This document shows positions 16,132 through 25,420 of a stretch of 38,763 bases of DNA, in pieces. A program made the position numbers and the translations under genes. The first letter of the stretch is position 1. Every line of letters begins with the position of its first letter. The stretch comes from Roseiflexus sp. GTDB lineage: Bacteria > Chloroflexota > Chloroflexia > Chloroflexales > Roseiflexaceae. The notes beneath the pieces are model-generated. The model made no database searches and was not told the DNA's origin. It was given only the letters and a program-made list of their open reading frames with translations. Location: positions 1 through 38,763 of the forward strand of contig JAGHYV010000043.1 in NCBI GenBank assembly GCA_017743475.1. The letters are read 5' to 3'.

Positions 16132-17688
16132 ATGCATAACCACGAACCGCCGATCTTTGAATTGTCAGGACCCGGCAAAATTGGTGTCAATCTGCCGCAA
16201 ATCGATGTGCCGCAGAGCGAATTGCCCGCCGATCTGCTGCGCGCCGACGATCTCGCTGGTCTGCCGGAGTTGACCGAGCCTGAAGTTATCCGGCATTACA
16301 CGCGCATCAGTCAGCGCAATTTTGCCATTGACACGACCATGGTCAGCCTGGGATCGTGTACGATGAAGTACAATAGCAAGTTCCACGAGGAGGCTGCGCG
16401 CCTGCCCGGTTTTGCCGCCGCGCATCCACTCCAGGGCGATGAACTATCGCAGGGTGCGTTGCAGTTAATGTATGAACTGCAGGCGTACCTGGGTGAGATC
16501 TCTGGCTTTGATGCGGTTTCTCTGCAACCGGCAGCCGGGGCGCAGGGTGAGTTGACCGGTATTTTGGTGTTCCGTGCATACCACCGTGATCGCGGCGATC
16601 ATGAGCGAGTCGAGGTGCTGGTTCCCGACTCGGCGCACGGCACGAATCCGGCGACTGCGGCGATAGCAGGGTATCGCGTTGTGGAGGTGAAGAGTGATGC
16701 GCGCGGGAATGTCGATCTCGAAGACCTGCGGCGCAAACTGTCGCCGCGCACCGCTGCGCTGATGCTGACGAACCCGAATACCCTGGGGTTGTTCGAGGAG
16801 CACGTTACCGAAGTTGCGCGTCTGGTCCACGAGGCAGGCGGGCTGTTATACGGTGATGGTGCGAACTTCAACGCTATTCTCGGTATCGTAAAGCCGGGTG
16901 AGTTGGGGTTCGACTTCATGCACTATAACCTGCATAAAACGTTTACAACCCCGCACGGCGGCGGCGGTCCCGGATCAGGAGCAGTGGGATGCACTGCAGC
17001 GCTGGCACCATTCCTGCCGACGCCGCGTGTGCGCCGTGTCCCGCGCGAGGGTGAACCATTGCCGCTAACCGAACGCGGCGTCAGTCTGCGTCCTGCCGGT
17101 GCACCGGCGCTCCCAGAGGGCGCATATGAACTATTCGCACCAGAAAAGACAATTGGGCGGGTGAAAACATTTCACGGCAATTTCGGCATGCTTGTGCGGG
17201 CATGGACGTACATTCGCTCGATTGGCGCAGCCGGTCTGCGCAGGGTGAGCGAAACGGCAGTGCTGAATGCGAACTATGTGCAGGCGCGCCTGAAGCATGT
17301 TTACCCGGCTGCAATTGATCGCACCTGTATGCACGAAACGGTGCTGCAAGGGAAACTGGCTGCCGCGCCAGAGGTGCGCACGTTCGATATCGCCAAGCGG
17401 TTGATCGACTACGGGTTCCATCCGCCGACCGTCTATTTCCCACTGATCGTGCCTGAAGCATTGATGATCGAACCAACCGAAACTGAGTCGAAGCGCACAC
17501 TGGACGCATTCTGTGATGCGCTGCTGGCGATTGCGGAGGAAGCGGCGCGCGACCCGGAGATTCTGAAGCGCGCGCCGACCACAACGCCAGTGCGCCGGCT
17601 TGACGAGGTGCGTGCCGCGCGCCAGCCGATCCTGCGCTATGACCCGACTGTGTTTGCGCGGTTACGGGAGGAAGGCATCCGATTCTGA
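16132..17688 (+). CDS. gcvPB: Glycine dehydrogenase (decarboxylating) subunit 2
   Basis: The C-terminal half of the split P protein, carrying pyridoxal phosphate. The 518-residue product has the cofactor lysine Lys269 in HYNLHKTFTTPHGGGGPGSG, the glycine-rich loop after it, and PDSAHGTNPATAA, a conserved GcvP segment. The length is normal. GGAGA precedes the ATG, which follows the phosphotransferase-like gene by 12 bases. It is the last gene of the operon; no terminator was recognised after it, only a dispersed repeat at 17794-17884. The L protein (lipoamide dehydrogenase) must be encoded elsewhere. Confidence 0.96.
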   Translation: MHNHEPPIFELSGPGKIGVNLPQIDVPQSELPADLLRADDLAGLPELTEPEVIRHYTRISQRNFAIDTTMVSLGSCTMKYNSKFHEEAARLPGFAAAHPLQGDELSQGALQLMYELQAYLGEISGFDAVSLQPAAGAQGELTGILVFRAYHRDRGDHERVEVLVPDSAHGTNPATAAIAGYRVVEVKSDARGNVDLEDLRRKLSPRTAALMLTNPNTLGLFEEHVTEVARLVHEAGGLLYGDGANFNAILGIVKPGELGFDFMHYNLHKTFTTPHGGGGPGSGAVGCTAALAPFLPTPRVRRVPREGEPLPLTERGVSLRPAGAPALPEGAYELFAPEKTIGRVKTFHGNFGMLVRAWTYIRSIGAAGLRRVSETAVLNANYVQARLKHVYPAAIDRTCMHETVLQGKLAAAPEVRTFDIAKRLIDYGFHPPTVYFPLIVPEALMIEPTETESKRTLDAFCDALLAIAEEAARDPEILKRAPTTTPVRRLDEVRAARQPILRYDPTVFARLREEGIRF

Positions 17689-18005
17689 AGGGGATACCCG
17701 AGAGAATACTACAGGCGCCCTGGCTTCTCCCGGCACGAGTCAGCGCAGGCGTGGAGTGACCGGAAGTACTCGCCGAAGTTATGGTCTTTGAACAATTATT
17801 CCGCTCTAGCCCGCGTATGCGGGCTTCGTATTCCATAGCCAAGGGCTTTAGCCCAACGACAAGAGGCATATACCGGATTTACGATATCATTTTGGCAAAG
17901 GTCGGCGCAGGTGCGGGGGGCGTGTTTCCGACGAGCAGAGCCAGGAGCAGCGCATCTGGATTGGGAAGCTCCAGATGTCGGCATCGTCTGTGGTAGAGAG
18001 CAGGA
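17689..18005. other. Intergenic region between gcvPB and murI
   Basis: These 317 bases hold one dispersed palindromic repeat copy (17794-17884, listed separately) and otherwise nothing I can identify. The murI ribosome site, AGAGCAGGA, is at the right end. Confidence 0.6.
17794..17884 (+). repeat. Dispersed AATTATTC...CCGGATT repeat, copy 1
   Basis: It begins AATTATTCCGCTCTAGCCCG, contains two GC-rich palindromes (AGCCCGCGTATGCGGGCTT and GGGCTTTAGCCC) and ends near CATATACCGGATTTA. Copies occur at 29333-29440 on the same strand and 38665-38763 on the opposite strand. No coding capacity or target-site duplication was seen, so it resembles a REP/MITE-like element. Confidence 0.7.
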
Positions 18006-18824
18006 ATGTCAGATCAGGGTGCGCGACCTATCGGACTGTTCGACAGCGGTATTGGCGGAATGACCGTCCTGCGAGAGGTGCGTCGTCTCCTGCCAGCTGA
18101 AGACCTGATCTATCTTGCGGATCAGGCGCGCTGCCCATACGGATCGCGTTCGCCCGATGAACTGCGCGCAATTGCTGCCGCGTGCGCGGCATGGCTCATC
18201 GCGCGCGGCGCAAAACTCGTGGTGATCGCCTGCAACACTGCCAGCGCAGCGGCGCTCGCCGATCTGCGCTGCCGCTTCCCGGAGACCCCTTTTGTGGGAA
18301 TGGTGCCGCCGGTGAAGCCAGCTGCATCCCGTACCCGCAGCGGTGTCGTCGGTGTCCTGGCAACGCCAGCGACCCTGGCAGGCGACCTGCTGCGCGATGT
18401 GATCAGTCGTTGGGCAGAGGGGGTGCGTGTCATCGAGCAGGCATGTCCCGGTCTTGTAGAACAGATCGAGAAAGGCGCACTTGACACGCCGGAAACGAGA
18501 GCGTTGCTCCGCAGCTATGTTACACCACTGCTCGAGGCTGGTGCCGATACCATCGTTCTCGGCTGCACGCACTATCCCCTGCTTTTGCCGCAACTGCGTG
18601 CGATTGCTGGCGATGATACGCTGATCCTTGATGCGGCGCCTGCGGTGGCGCAGCGTGTGGTGCAGATCGTGAAGGAGCGCAGTCTGATGCGAGATGTGAA
18701 CCCCCTTTCAGGCATAATAACCTGCGCCACAACTGGCGATCCGGAGCATTTCGCCAATCTGATCCATCGCCTCGACCTGCCGTGTGATCGCGTGGAACAG
18801 GCGGTCATCACCATTGACGCATGA
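18006..18824 (+). CDS. murI: Glutamate racemase
   Basis: MurI converts L- to D-glutamate for peptidoglycan. The 272-residue product has GLFDSGIGGMTV (10-21), the first catalytic cysteine in ACNTASA (Cys76) and the second in GCTHYP (Cys187), the paired acid-base residues of the racemase. Length is normal. The ATG at 18006 is preceded by AGCAGGA. It stands alone, about 200 bases before the FHA-protease gene on the same strand. Confidence 0.96.
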   Translation: MSDQGARPIGLFDSGIGGMTVLREVRRLLPAEDLIYLADQARCPYGSRSPDELRAIAAACAAWLIARGAKLVVIACNTASAAALADLRCRFPETPFVGMVPPVKPAASRTRSGVVGVLATPATLAGDLLRDVISRWAEGVRVIEQACPGLVEQIEKGALDTPETRALLRSYVTPLLEAGADTIVLGCTHYPLLLPQLRAIAGDDTLILDAAPAVAQRVVQIVKERSLMRDVNPLSGIITCATTGDPEHFANLIHRLDLPCDRVEQAVITIDA

Positions 18825-19032
18825 GCCTCGCCATTCACCTGTGCGCTGCGTGTCGCGACCATCATTCGTTCTCGCATTGTCTTTCGTCCTCGCCATCACG
18901 AATTGCTCTCCGCCAGCGTTCTTGTTAGTGTGGGGCAGCGCGAGATCGCACTGCGCAACCTCGACAGATCGTTGTGCGTATGAGACAATCGAAACAAAGC
19001 TATGTTGGCAACATCACAAAAACGGAGGAGTC

Positions 19033-22000
19033 ATGCCAGCGTATCTTGTTGCGGTTAGCGGCGCGCAAGCTGGGAAGCAGTTTCCGCTTACCGACGCCCC
19101 ATGTTCACTTGGGCGCCACCCAGACAACGCGATTGTCGTTGCCAGTGCACGCGCATCGCGTCGCCACGCCGAGATCCGCCGCGAAGGAGAACATTTCATT
19201 CTCTACGATCTGGGGAGCGCAAACGGCACATTGGTCAATGGTCAACGCATCACTGCACCGCACCGACTCCGCAGTGGCGACCTGATCGAGATCGGCGATG
19301 AGACCTTTCGCTTTGAGCACCCGCAACCCGCGGTCGATGCAACGCTTGTCGCGTCACCCGGCGCCATTTCTGCTCTGCCAACCGCTCCGGTAACACCACC
19401 GCAACCGGGGCAGGGATTTCGGTTGCCTCCCTTGCAACCGCCACCCGCACCACCCCCTTCCCAGACGCCGCCTGCACCACCGCCGTACCAGCCACCCCCC
19501 GCGCAACCGCAGGGGTTTCAGATTCCACCCACACCATCATCGTACCAGCCATCCACCGCGCAACCTCCATCGGCAGCGCCGCCTGCGCGCAAAGGAGGCA
19601 TGCTACGATGGCTCATTCCAGTAGCGCTCATTGTCGTTGTGCTGGGAGTGGCGTGCATCGGCAGCGCCGTCGTTGTGACGCGCGGAATCGATGGGTTGAT
19701 CCGGAACATAACGCCGCAGAGCGGTGCGACGACCAGCGTTCCATCTTCGCCCACCCCGCAAAACACAGGTGGAAGCACCGCCGTGCCGCTGCCAACGACT
19801 CCAGTTGCACAGCCAACCGGCGACAGAGCTGCCTGGACAGTGCTTGTCTACCTGGACGGTGACAACAATCTGGAGAAAGATGCCGTCATTGATTTCAACG
19901 AAATGGAACTCGTCGGCTCGACCGATCAGGTCAATATCGTTGTGCAGTTCGACCGCATCGGCGCAGCTGCCCCCTGGGACGATACATCCAACGGCAACTG
20001 GGAGACAACCAAACGTTTCCTGGTCGAGCGCGACGACAACCCGAACAATATTCGCTCCCGTGAACTGGCGGACCTGGGTGAGTTGAATATGGGTGATCCG
20101 CAGACCCTGGTCGACTTTGCAGTCTGGGGGATGCAAACTTATCCCGCCGAGCGCTATGCGCTCATTCTGTGGGATCATGGCGCATCGTGGGCAGGGATTG
20201 CGTTCGACGACACCGACGGCAAGGATGGGATCAACATGCCGGAACTCGACGCGGCGTTGCGCACCATCCAGCAGCAGACGGGTCGGCGGATCGACCTGAT
20301 CGGCTTTGATGCCTGCCTGATGGCGCAGATCGATGTTGCGCTGGTTGTTGCTCCGTATGCCGATGTGTTTGTGGCATCCGCCGAACTCGAACCCAACACC
20401 GGCTGGGCATGGGACCTTCTGCTGCGCCGTCTGGTCGAAAATCCGCAGCAGGACGCGGCGACGTTTGGCAAAGGAATCGTAGAATCCTACCGTGAGTTCT
20501 ATGAGAAGCGCGACGATCCGACCGTGACGCTCTCGGCGTTCGACCTGACCCGCGCCAACGACCTGCGTCAGAAGTTGAACGCTCTCTCGGACGCGATGCT
20601 GAAGGGGCTTGGCGAGTCATATTCTGCGATTGCCGAGGCGCGATCATTCGTCGATGTGTACAGTCAGCCGTCACCCGAAGAGTTCAGCGCTGTCGATCTA
20701 GGGCATTTCGCCCGTCTGGTTGTTGATCGCGGAGCGCGTCCAGCAGTGGCGAATCCGGCGCGCGCGTTGTTCGAGGCAATCGATCAGGCGCGGATCGCCG
20801 AGTGGAACGGCGGATTTCACGCCAACTCGACCGGATTGTCAATCTTCTTCCCACAGTATCCCCACCTCTATCCGCCAATCTACGGGCAGGGATCGCCATT
20901 GCCACAACAGACGTCGTGGGGCGATTTCCTGAATGCATTCCACACTGCCAACACTGGTCTGCGAAGCGCTGCCGAGATCAGTTCTCTCTCTGTGTCGAAC
21001 ACGACTGTCAACATTGACAACCCGATCACCGTTGAGGGAGTTGTGACTGGCGACAACATTGCCTACGTGTTCTTCTTCGCAGGCATCCCCAACAATGATC
21101 GGAGCGGTGTATTGTTGACCAGCATCGACTTCATGTACCCGCCGGGAAGTGTGCCAGGCAGCAGTATTCCCCCCTGGACGGGTGGCAGCACACGTCTCAG
21201 GGTCAACTACAGCGGTGCACAGTGGGGATTGACCAATGGACGGGAAACTATCCCGGTGCTGTTGGGACCAGCAAAGTATGGCACTGCGCTCTATGGCGTT
21301 GAAGGGATCTATACCGTTCAACGCACGAAGGAGCGGATCGCCGCAGCGCTGGTGTTTACCGTTGAAAGCGGAGTGCCGGAGTTAATCACCATTTACGGAT
21401 TTCCAAGGAATCAGAAACAGGAAGCGCAGCCGTTCGAGATCGTGCCGACGCCGGGTGATACGTTTACCGCAGTGATCCGCACATATACGGTGAAGGGTGA
21501 TCGTCTGGAACCGGGATTTGTCGAAGGCGACACCCTGACGATCGGCAACCAACCGCTCGCTGTGCAGCGCATTCCGTTACCGGCTGGCGCATATGTTGCC
21601 GGTTTTCTGGTGCGCGATATTGCCGGGCGCTTCAGTTACCAGTATGCGGATATTAACGTCAGCTCTGCCAGTTCTGGCATCAGCGTGCCGCCACCAGTAC
21701 AGACGTCGCCTGGAACTCAAGCCGGGTATCAGTTGTACAACAATTCGCAACTCGGCTTCTCAATCGAATATCCCACAAACTGGGCAACGCTCGACACCGG
21801 CAACGACCATATCTACTTCTATGATCCGGTGGCAAACGGCAACGTCTTCGTCAGCGTCGATGTCTATCAGACTGGTCTGCCAATTGACGAAGCCAACCGG
21901 CGATTGCTGGAGTTCTTCCTGGATTCGCTCCAGACCCAGCAGAACTTCCAGCAAACGCCTGGCGATCCACTGCGGCTTGGCGGCGAGGTCGGACCATCAG

Positions 22001-22173
22001 CACGCTATCGGTATACCGATCAGAACGGCGTGACGTTCAGCGGGATTGTCATCGCAGTAACCAGTCCACGCACTGGCTTGAGTTATCTGGTATCGGTTCA
22101 GGCGCCGTCAGCCGATTTCAGTCGCTACGCTGATACACTGGCGGCGATTGTCGACTCGATGAAGATCAAATAG
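19033..22173 (+). CDS. FHA domain-membrane-clostripain (C11) family protease
   Basis: A 1046-residue multidomain protein. Residues 1-97 form an FHA phosphothreonine-binding domain with the SLGR, SRRHAEI and GSANGTLVNG motifs. A Pro/Gln-rich linker (120-185) leads to one membrane helix (about 191-216). The outer part is a clan CD cysteine protease of the clostripain C11 family (about 265-640), with the probable catalytic dyad His382 in LWDHGASWAG and Cys428 in GFDACLM. Beta-sandwich-like regions follow, and a C-terminal domain begins near NNSQLGFSIEYPTNW, a PsbP/DcrB-like pattern. The ATG at 19033 is fixed by GGAGGAG directly upstream and the start of the FHA domain; the frame stays open 83 codons further into murI. 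A kinase gene follows, suggesting the FHA domain reads its phosphorylation. That link is inference. Confidence 0.88.
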   Translation: MPAYLVAVSGAQAGKQFPLTDAPCSLGRHPDNAIVVASARASRRHAEIRREGEHFILYDLGSANGTLVNGQRITAPHRLRSGDLIEIGDETFRFEHPQPAVDATLVASPGAISALPTAPVTPPQPGQGFRLPPLQPPPAPPPSQTPPAPPPYQPPPAQPQGFQIPPTPSSYQPSTAQPPSAAPPARKGGMLRWLIPVALIVVVLGVACIGSAVVVTRGIDGLIRNITPQSGATTSVPSSPTPQNTGGSTAVPLPTTPVAQPTGDRAAWTVLVYLDGDNNLEKDAVIDFNEMELVGSTDQVNIVVQFDRIGAAAPWDDTSNGNWETTKRFLVERDDNPNNIRSRELADLGELNMGDPQTLVDFAVWGMQTYPAERYALILWDHGASWAGIAFDDTDGKDGINMPELDAALRTIQQQTGRRIDLIGFDACLMAQIDVALVVAPYADVFVASAELEPNTGWAWDLLLRRLVENPQQDAATFGKGIVESYREFYEKRDDPTVTLSAFDLTRANDLRQKLNALSDAMLKGLGESYSAIAEARSFVDVYSQPSPEEFSAVDLGHFARLVVDRGARPAVANPARALFEAIDQARIAEWNGGFHANSTGLSIFFPQYPHLYPPIYGQGSPLPQQTSWGDFLNAFHTANTGLRSAAEISSLSVSNTTVNIDNPITVEGVVTGDNIAYVFFFAGIPNNDRSGVLLTSIDFMYPPGSVPGSSIPPWTGGSTRLRVNYSGAQWGLTNGRETIPVLLGPAKYGTALYGVEGIYTVQRTKERIAAALVFTVESGVPELITIYGFPRNQKQEAQPFEIVPTPGDTFTAVIRTYTVKGDRLEPGFVEGDTLTIGNQPLAVQRIPLPAGAYVAGFLVRDIAGRFSYQYADINVSSASSGISVPPPVQTSPGTQAGYQLYNNSQLGFSIEYPTNWATLDTGNDHIYFYDPVANGNVFVSVDVYQTGLPIDEANRRLLEFFLDSLQTQQNFQQTPGDPLRLGGEVGPSARYRYTDQNGVTFSGIVIAVTSPRTGLSYLVSVQAPSADFSRYADTLAAIVDSMKIK

Positions 22174-22222
22174 CAGTTCACCCTGTGTTCAACCAGGGCA
22201 CGTCAGGTACCTGGAAAGGTAT

Positions 22223-22244
22223 GAGACGGGGCACACCCCGTCTC
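22223..22244. repeat. Perfect 9-base palindrome after the protease gene
   Basis: GAGACGGGG (22223-22231) and CCCCGTCTC (22236-22244) form a nine-pair hairpin with a CACA loop. No T-run follows, so it could be either a non-canonical terminator of the preceding gene or a dispersed palindrome. Confidence 0.5.
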
Positions 22245-22337
22245 TACGACCTTCCATCAGATTGTGTTTCGTGATGTCAGTACGTCGCATATGGTCTTGC
22301 CGTTTCTTCCACTTTCAGTAGAACGGTATTATAAGAT

Positions 22338-24656
22338 GTGAGTGCTGTTGAACCCGACACGTCTATGCCTGCGCCTGAAACAGTTTTGCAAGATCGCTAT
22401 CGGATCGTTCGTATCATTGGTAAAGGCGGCACAGGAGCAGTGTATGAGGCCATCGATCTGCGCCTCGGAAACCGTGTTGCGCTTAAGCAGACTATCATTC
22501 CCGTAGAACAGACGGTTAACCTGCTAGAGCGCGAAGCACGCCTGCTTGCCCAACTGCGGCATCCGGTGCTGCCACGAATCATCGACCACTTCGTCGATGG
22601 CGCCTATCAGTACCTGGTCATGGAGTTCATTGGTGGGGACGATCTGGGAGGCTTGCTGGTTCAGCAGGGCCGTCCGTTCAACCTGCAACGTGTTCTCAAG
22701 TGGGCCGATCAGCTTCTGGATGCGCTCGAATATCTTCACCACCAGAATCCGCCAGTTCTCCACCGCGACATTAAGCCCCAGAACCTGAAACTGACCGTCG
22801 ATGATGATATTGTGTTGCTCGACTTTGGGCTGGCAAAGGGCGGCGCGGGAAGTCAAAGCATTCATCGCACCAATGAGAGCGTCTTCGGGTATACGCCGCA
22901 CTATGCGCCCCTGGAACAGATCAACGGCGCTGGCACGGAGACGCGCAGCGATCTCTACAGCCTGGCAGCAACTCTGTACCATCTTCTGACCGGCGTCCAG
23001 CCACCGGATGCGCTGACCCGCGCGACAGCGGTGTTGCGTCGCCTGCCCGACCCGCTGATTGCGCCTGATCTGCTGAACGCAGTCGTCCCCAAAGAGATGA
23101 GCGCCCTCCTGATACAGGCGCTTGCGCTCAACCCCGACGAGCGTCCAGCGAGTGCTGCGGATATGCGCGCCTCACTGGCAAAGATTCGTGTCAGGCAGTA
23201 CACAGCCGACCCGGAGCGTATGTTCATCTATCCTGCTGACGCTGACACGCTTTCCGTCGCGCGGGCGCAAGAGTATTATTATGGCACCGGGAATGTGCAG
23301 AGTCTGATACCAACTACACGTCAATCAGATATGCAGGCAGTGCAGCATCCCATGCCCTCCGGCGCGCTGACACAGAAAGCGCCGGACACACAGCACAGTA
23401 ATTCCGGCAGCGTCAGTCGCTATGCTGCGCTGTGGCAGCGAATGCGTGCAAACGGTCTGCGCGGCTGGCGTGCGCTTCGCAGATATACCGACCGGCTGCC
23501 GTCTCCCTGGAACCGGTATGTGCTTCCAGCATCCAGCATTCTTGCACTACTGCTTATTACGCTCAGCGTATCGCTGATAATCAGTCCAGGGCGCCTCAAG
23601 CCGACGGCAATCTCTTCGCCTGAGATACGCTCTGCTATCTCAACTTCCACGCCAGCGGCGAATCCGGCACTACATACGCTGCCAACCACGCAGAAGCCAG
23701 TTCAGATATTCACACCAGACGCAACAATGGCGATCAAGGACGGTTCATCCTCTGCTGTTCAGCCGATTGCTCGACGGATGACACCAGATGAGGTGTATGC
23801 TATTACGCTTCCCATAACCCTGACTGTCGAAGGTGAGGCGCTTGATCAGGCGCGAGTGTTTAAACTGGAGTCGTCCGAAACCGGCTATCTGCTTCCTCTG
23901 GAAGTCAGCGGCGGCGACAGCACCCACGTCACACTGCTTTTGACGATGCTGCCGTCCGCTTTTCGCGGTGAAGCGACACTGACGCTCACCATTGATGGCA
24001 TACCGCAACCACAGGTCAGCGTGGTTGTGCGTGATTTTCTAGAGCAGCGAGCGGTAGCAGGGGTGCGCAGAGAATACCGCTACACCGGGCGCATTGGCGT
24101 GGATGAACTTGGCGCATACACCAGCATACACACCGCACCGGATGCCGCCAGCGACCGTTTTGCCGTGCTGCGCAACGGTGATATCGTTGAGATACTGCGC
24201 AATGATATAGACGGGTGGTATCAGGTTCGCATTCGACAGAGCGGGAATTTCTTCCATCTCGGCGCTGTCGGCTGGATCGAACGCTGGTTGATCGATAATC
24301 AACATGTGCCGCCGCTGGTCTTTGACGGCATTCTGGGAGAAACGCCTACTGATCGCGCTGTACGCTGTGGTACACAGTCCAACTCGAGCATCTATGGCAG
24401 CGTTGAGGACCAAAGGGGGCAGGGCATTGCAGGTGCGACACTGACCGTCACTAGCGCCGATGGGCGCAATCAATTCAGTGTACGCACCCGTGCCAACGGC
24501 ACCTATACGGTGCCCCGTCTGGGATGCACCACCTGGATCGTGCGCCTGACGTCGGTATCCGACTTCCCCGAATTCCGGGCAAATGAGGTGCGGGTGACGA
24601 ATCTCAACGGCGGCAAGTATACCGCAGCTGAGGTGCGTTTCCGCCAGCGACCCTGA
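22338..24656 (+). CDS. Transmembrane serine/threonine protein kinase with SH3-like outer domain
   Basis: A 772-residue Hanks-type kinase closely similar in its catalytic part to the one at 5499-7829. It has GKGGTG (28-33), Lys50 in [13 protein letters not shown] (142-149) and DFG (162-164), so it should be active. After a linker, a membrane helix lies near 395-417. The outer part contains a bacterial SH3-like stretch (from GAYTSIHTAPDAAS to GWIERWLIDN) and a C-terminal carboxypeptidase-regulatory-like beta domain starting SIYGSVEDQRGQGIAGATL. These suggest binding of cell-wall or extracellular ligands. The proposed start is GTG 22338, with an ATG ten codons later; neither has a Shine-Dalgarno sequence. 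A TATTAT box (22327-22332) lies immediately upstream, so leaderless expression from the ATG is possible. Confidence 0.9.
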   Translation: MSAVEPDTSMPAPETVLQDRYRIVRIIGKGGTGAVYEAIDLRLGNRVALKQTIIPVEQTVNLLEREARLLAQLRHPVLPRIIDHFVDGAYQYLVMEFIGGDDLGGLLVQQGRPFNLQRVLKWADQLLDALEYLHHQNPPVLHRDIKPQNLKLTVDDDIVLLDFGLAKGGAGSQSIHRTNESVFGYTPHYAPLEQINGAGTETRSDLYSLAATLYHLLTGVQPPDALTRATAVLRRLPDPLIAPDLLNAVVPKEMSALLIQALALNPDERPASAADMRASLAKIRVRQYTADPERMFIYPADADTLSVARAQEYYYGTGNVQSLIPTTRQSDMQAVQHPMPSGALTQKAPDTQHSNSGSVSRYAALWQRMRANGLRGWRALRRYTDRLPSPWNRYVLPASSILALLLITLSVSLIISPGRLKPTAISSPEIRSAISTSTPAANPALHTLPTTQKPVQIFTPDATMAIKDGSSSAVQPIARRMTPDEVYAITLPITLTVEGEALDQARVFKLESSETGYLLPLEVSGGDSTHVTLLLTMLPSAFRGEATLTLTIDGIPQPQVSVVVRDFLEQRAVAGVRREYRYTGRIGVDELGAYTSIHTAPDAASDRFAVLRNGDIVEILRNDIDGWYQVRIRQSGNFFHLGAVGWIERWLIDNQHVPPLVFDGILGETPTDRAVRCGTQSNSSIYGSVEDQRGQGIAGATLTVTSADGRNQFSVRTRANGTYTVPRLGCTTWIVRLTSVSDFPEFRANEVRVTNLNGGKYTAAEVRFRQRP

Positions 24657-24663
24657 ATCTGCC

Positions 24664-25278
24664 TTACGAGTCTAGTCCGACAAGCCGCCGCATCTCGCGC
24701 GAGTCAATCGGGGTGAGCGACGCGGCGACGTGCAGCAGGTCATCGCGCGCAATTCCCATACCAAACACGAATAGTGTCCCCGGCGCACCATCATCAATAA
24801 CAATCAGCGTCTGATCGTCCTGCGTGACGATCCGGGCATTGTATGTGCCAAGACTCGTCCGCTCGATTGTTCCGCTCAAATTGAATGGCTCGACTGCGCC
24901 GCCACCGATGACGATCTTGGCGCCGTTACCACTGAACGTCACCAGGTAGAAGCCGATATCGCCGTCACCGACTTCATCGTCGCGCGCAATCCGGGACTCG
25001 GCGGGGGATGGCTTCATACCATCAGGTATGAATGAGGGCCACTGATATTGGAAACGCGCCGGATTGCCGCGTTCGAGCAATGATAGTCTAGCGGGTGAAG
25101 GCCAGGCTACCGGAGGTAATGCCGGCGCCGGTTGAACCCCTGGCACAGACGGGATAGAGGGAGTCGGGCGCTGCACTGCAACCGTCGGCGCGGGAAGCGT
25201 TGGTGCAGGTGATGGCGGCGGAGCGTTACAACCGATCAGCACTCCTGCAATCAGCGCCAGGGCAAGCCGATGCCACAT
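24664..25278 (-). CDS. Hypothetical lipoprotein
   Basis: A 204-residue predicted lipoprotein with the signal MWHRLALALIAGVLIGC, a good lipobox ending at Cys17, then a Pro/Thr-rich spacer (about 18-60) and a folded domain of unknown family (about 65-204) containing FIPDGMKPSPAESRIARDD and GAKIVIGGGAVEPF. The start at 25278 fits the signal peptide; eight more codons are open upstream and no ribosome site is clear for either. It converges with the kinase gene, with seven bases between their ends. No function can be assigned. Confidence 0.7.
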   Translation of the reverse strand: MWHRLALALIAGVLIGCNAPPPSPAPTLPAPTVAVQRPTPSIPSVPGVQPAPALPPVAWPSPARLSLLERGNPARFQYQWPSFIPDGMKPSPAESRIARDDEVGDGDIGFYLVTFSGNGAKIVIGGGAVEPFNLSGTIERTSLGTYNARIVTQDDQTLIVIDDGAPGTLFVFGMGIARDDLLHVAASLTPIDSREMRRLVGLDS

Positions 25279-25320
25279 ATGTTTGTTCTGTGCAAAACAC
25301 ATTATTGTAGAAGCCCTATC

Positions 25321-25420
25321 GATTGCGATACGTTACCAGACACTCGACGGCTCAGGTGGCAGCAGAGTGGAACTCGACGCGCTGCCTACTGATCGCGATA
25401 CGTCACCAGACGCCCGACGG
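25321..25420. repeat. Diverged direct repeat at the end of the monooxygenase remnant
   Basis: Bases 25321-25350 and 25391-25420 match at 26 of 30 positions (GATYGCGATACGTYACCAGA and the bases after it). The second copy encodes the last residues of the broken luciferase-like gene, so the first looks like a duplicated piece of its 3' end. Confidence 0.7.

Noticed and set aside
18784-19032. N-terminal extension of the FHA protease overlapping murI
   Set aside because: No family similarity, while GGAGGAG and the FHA domain begin at 19033.
22223-22244. Classical intrinsic terminator
   Set aside because: The hairpin is strong but no run of T follows it.
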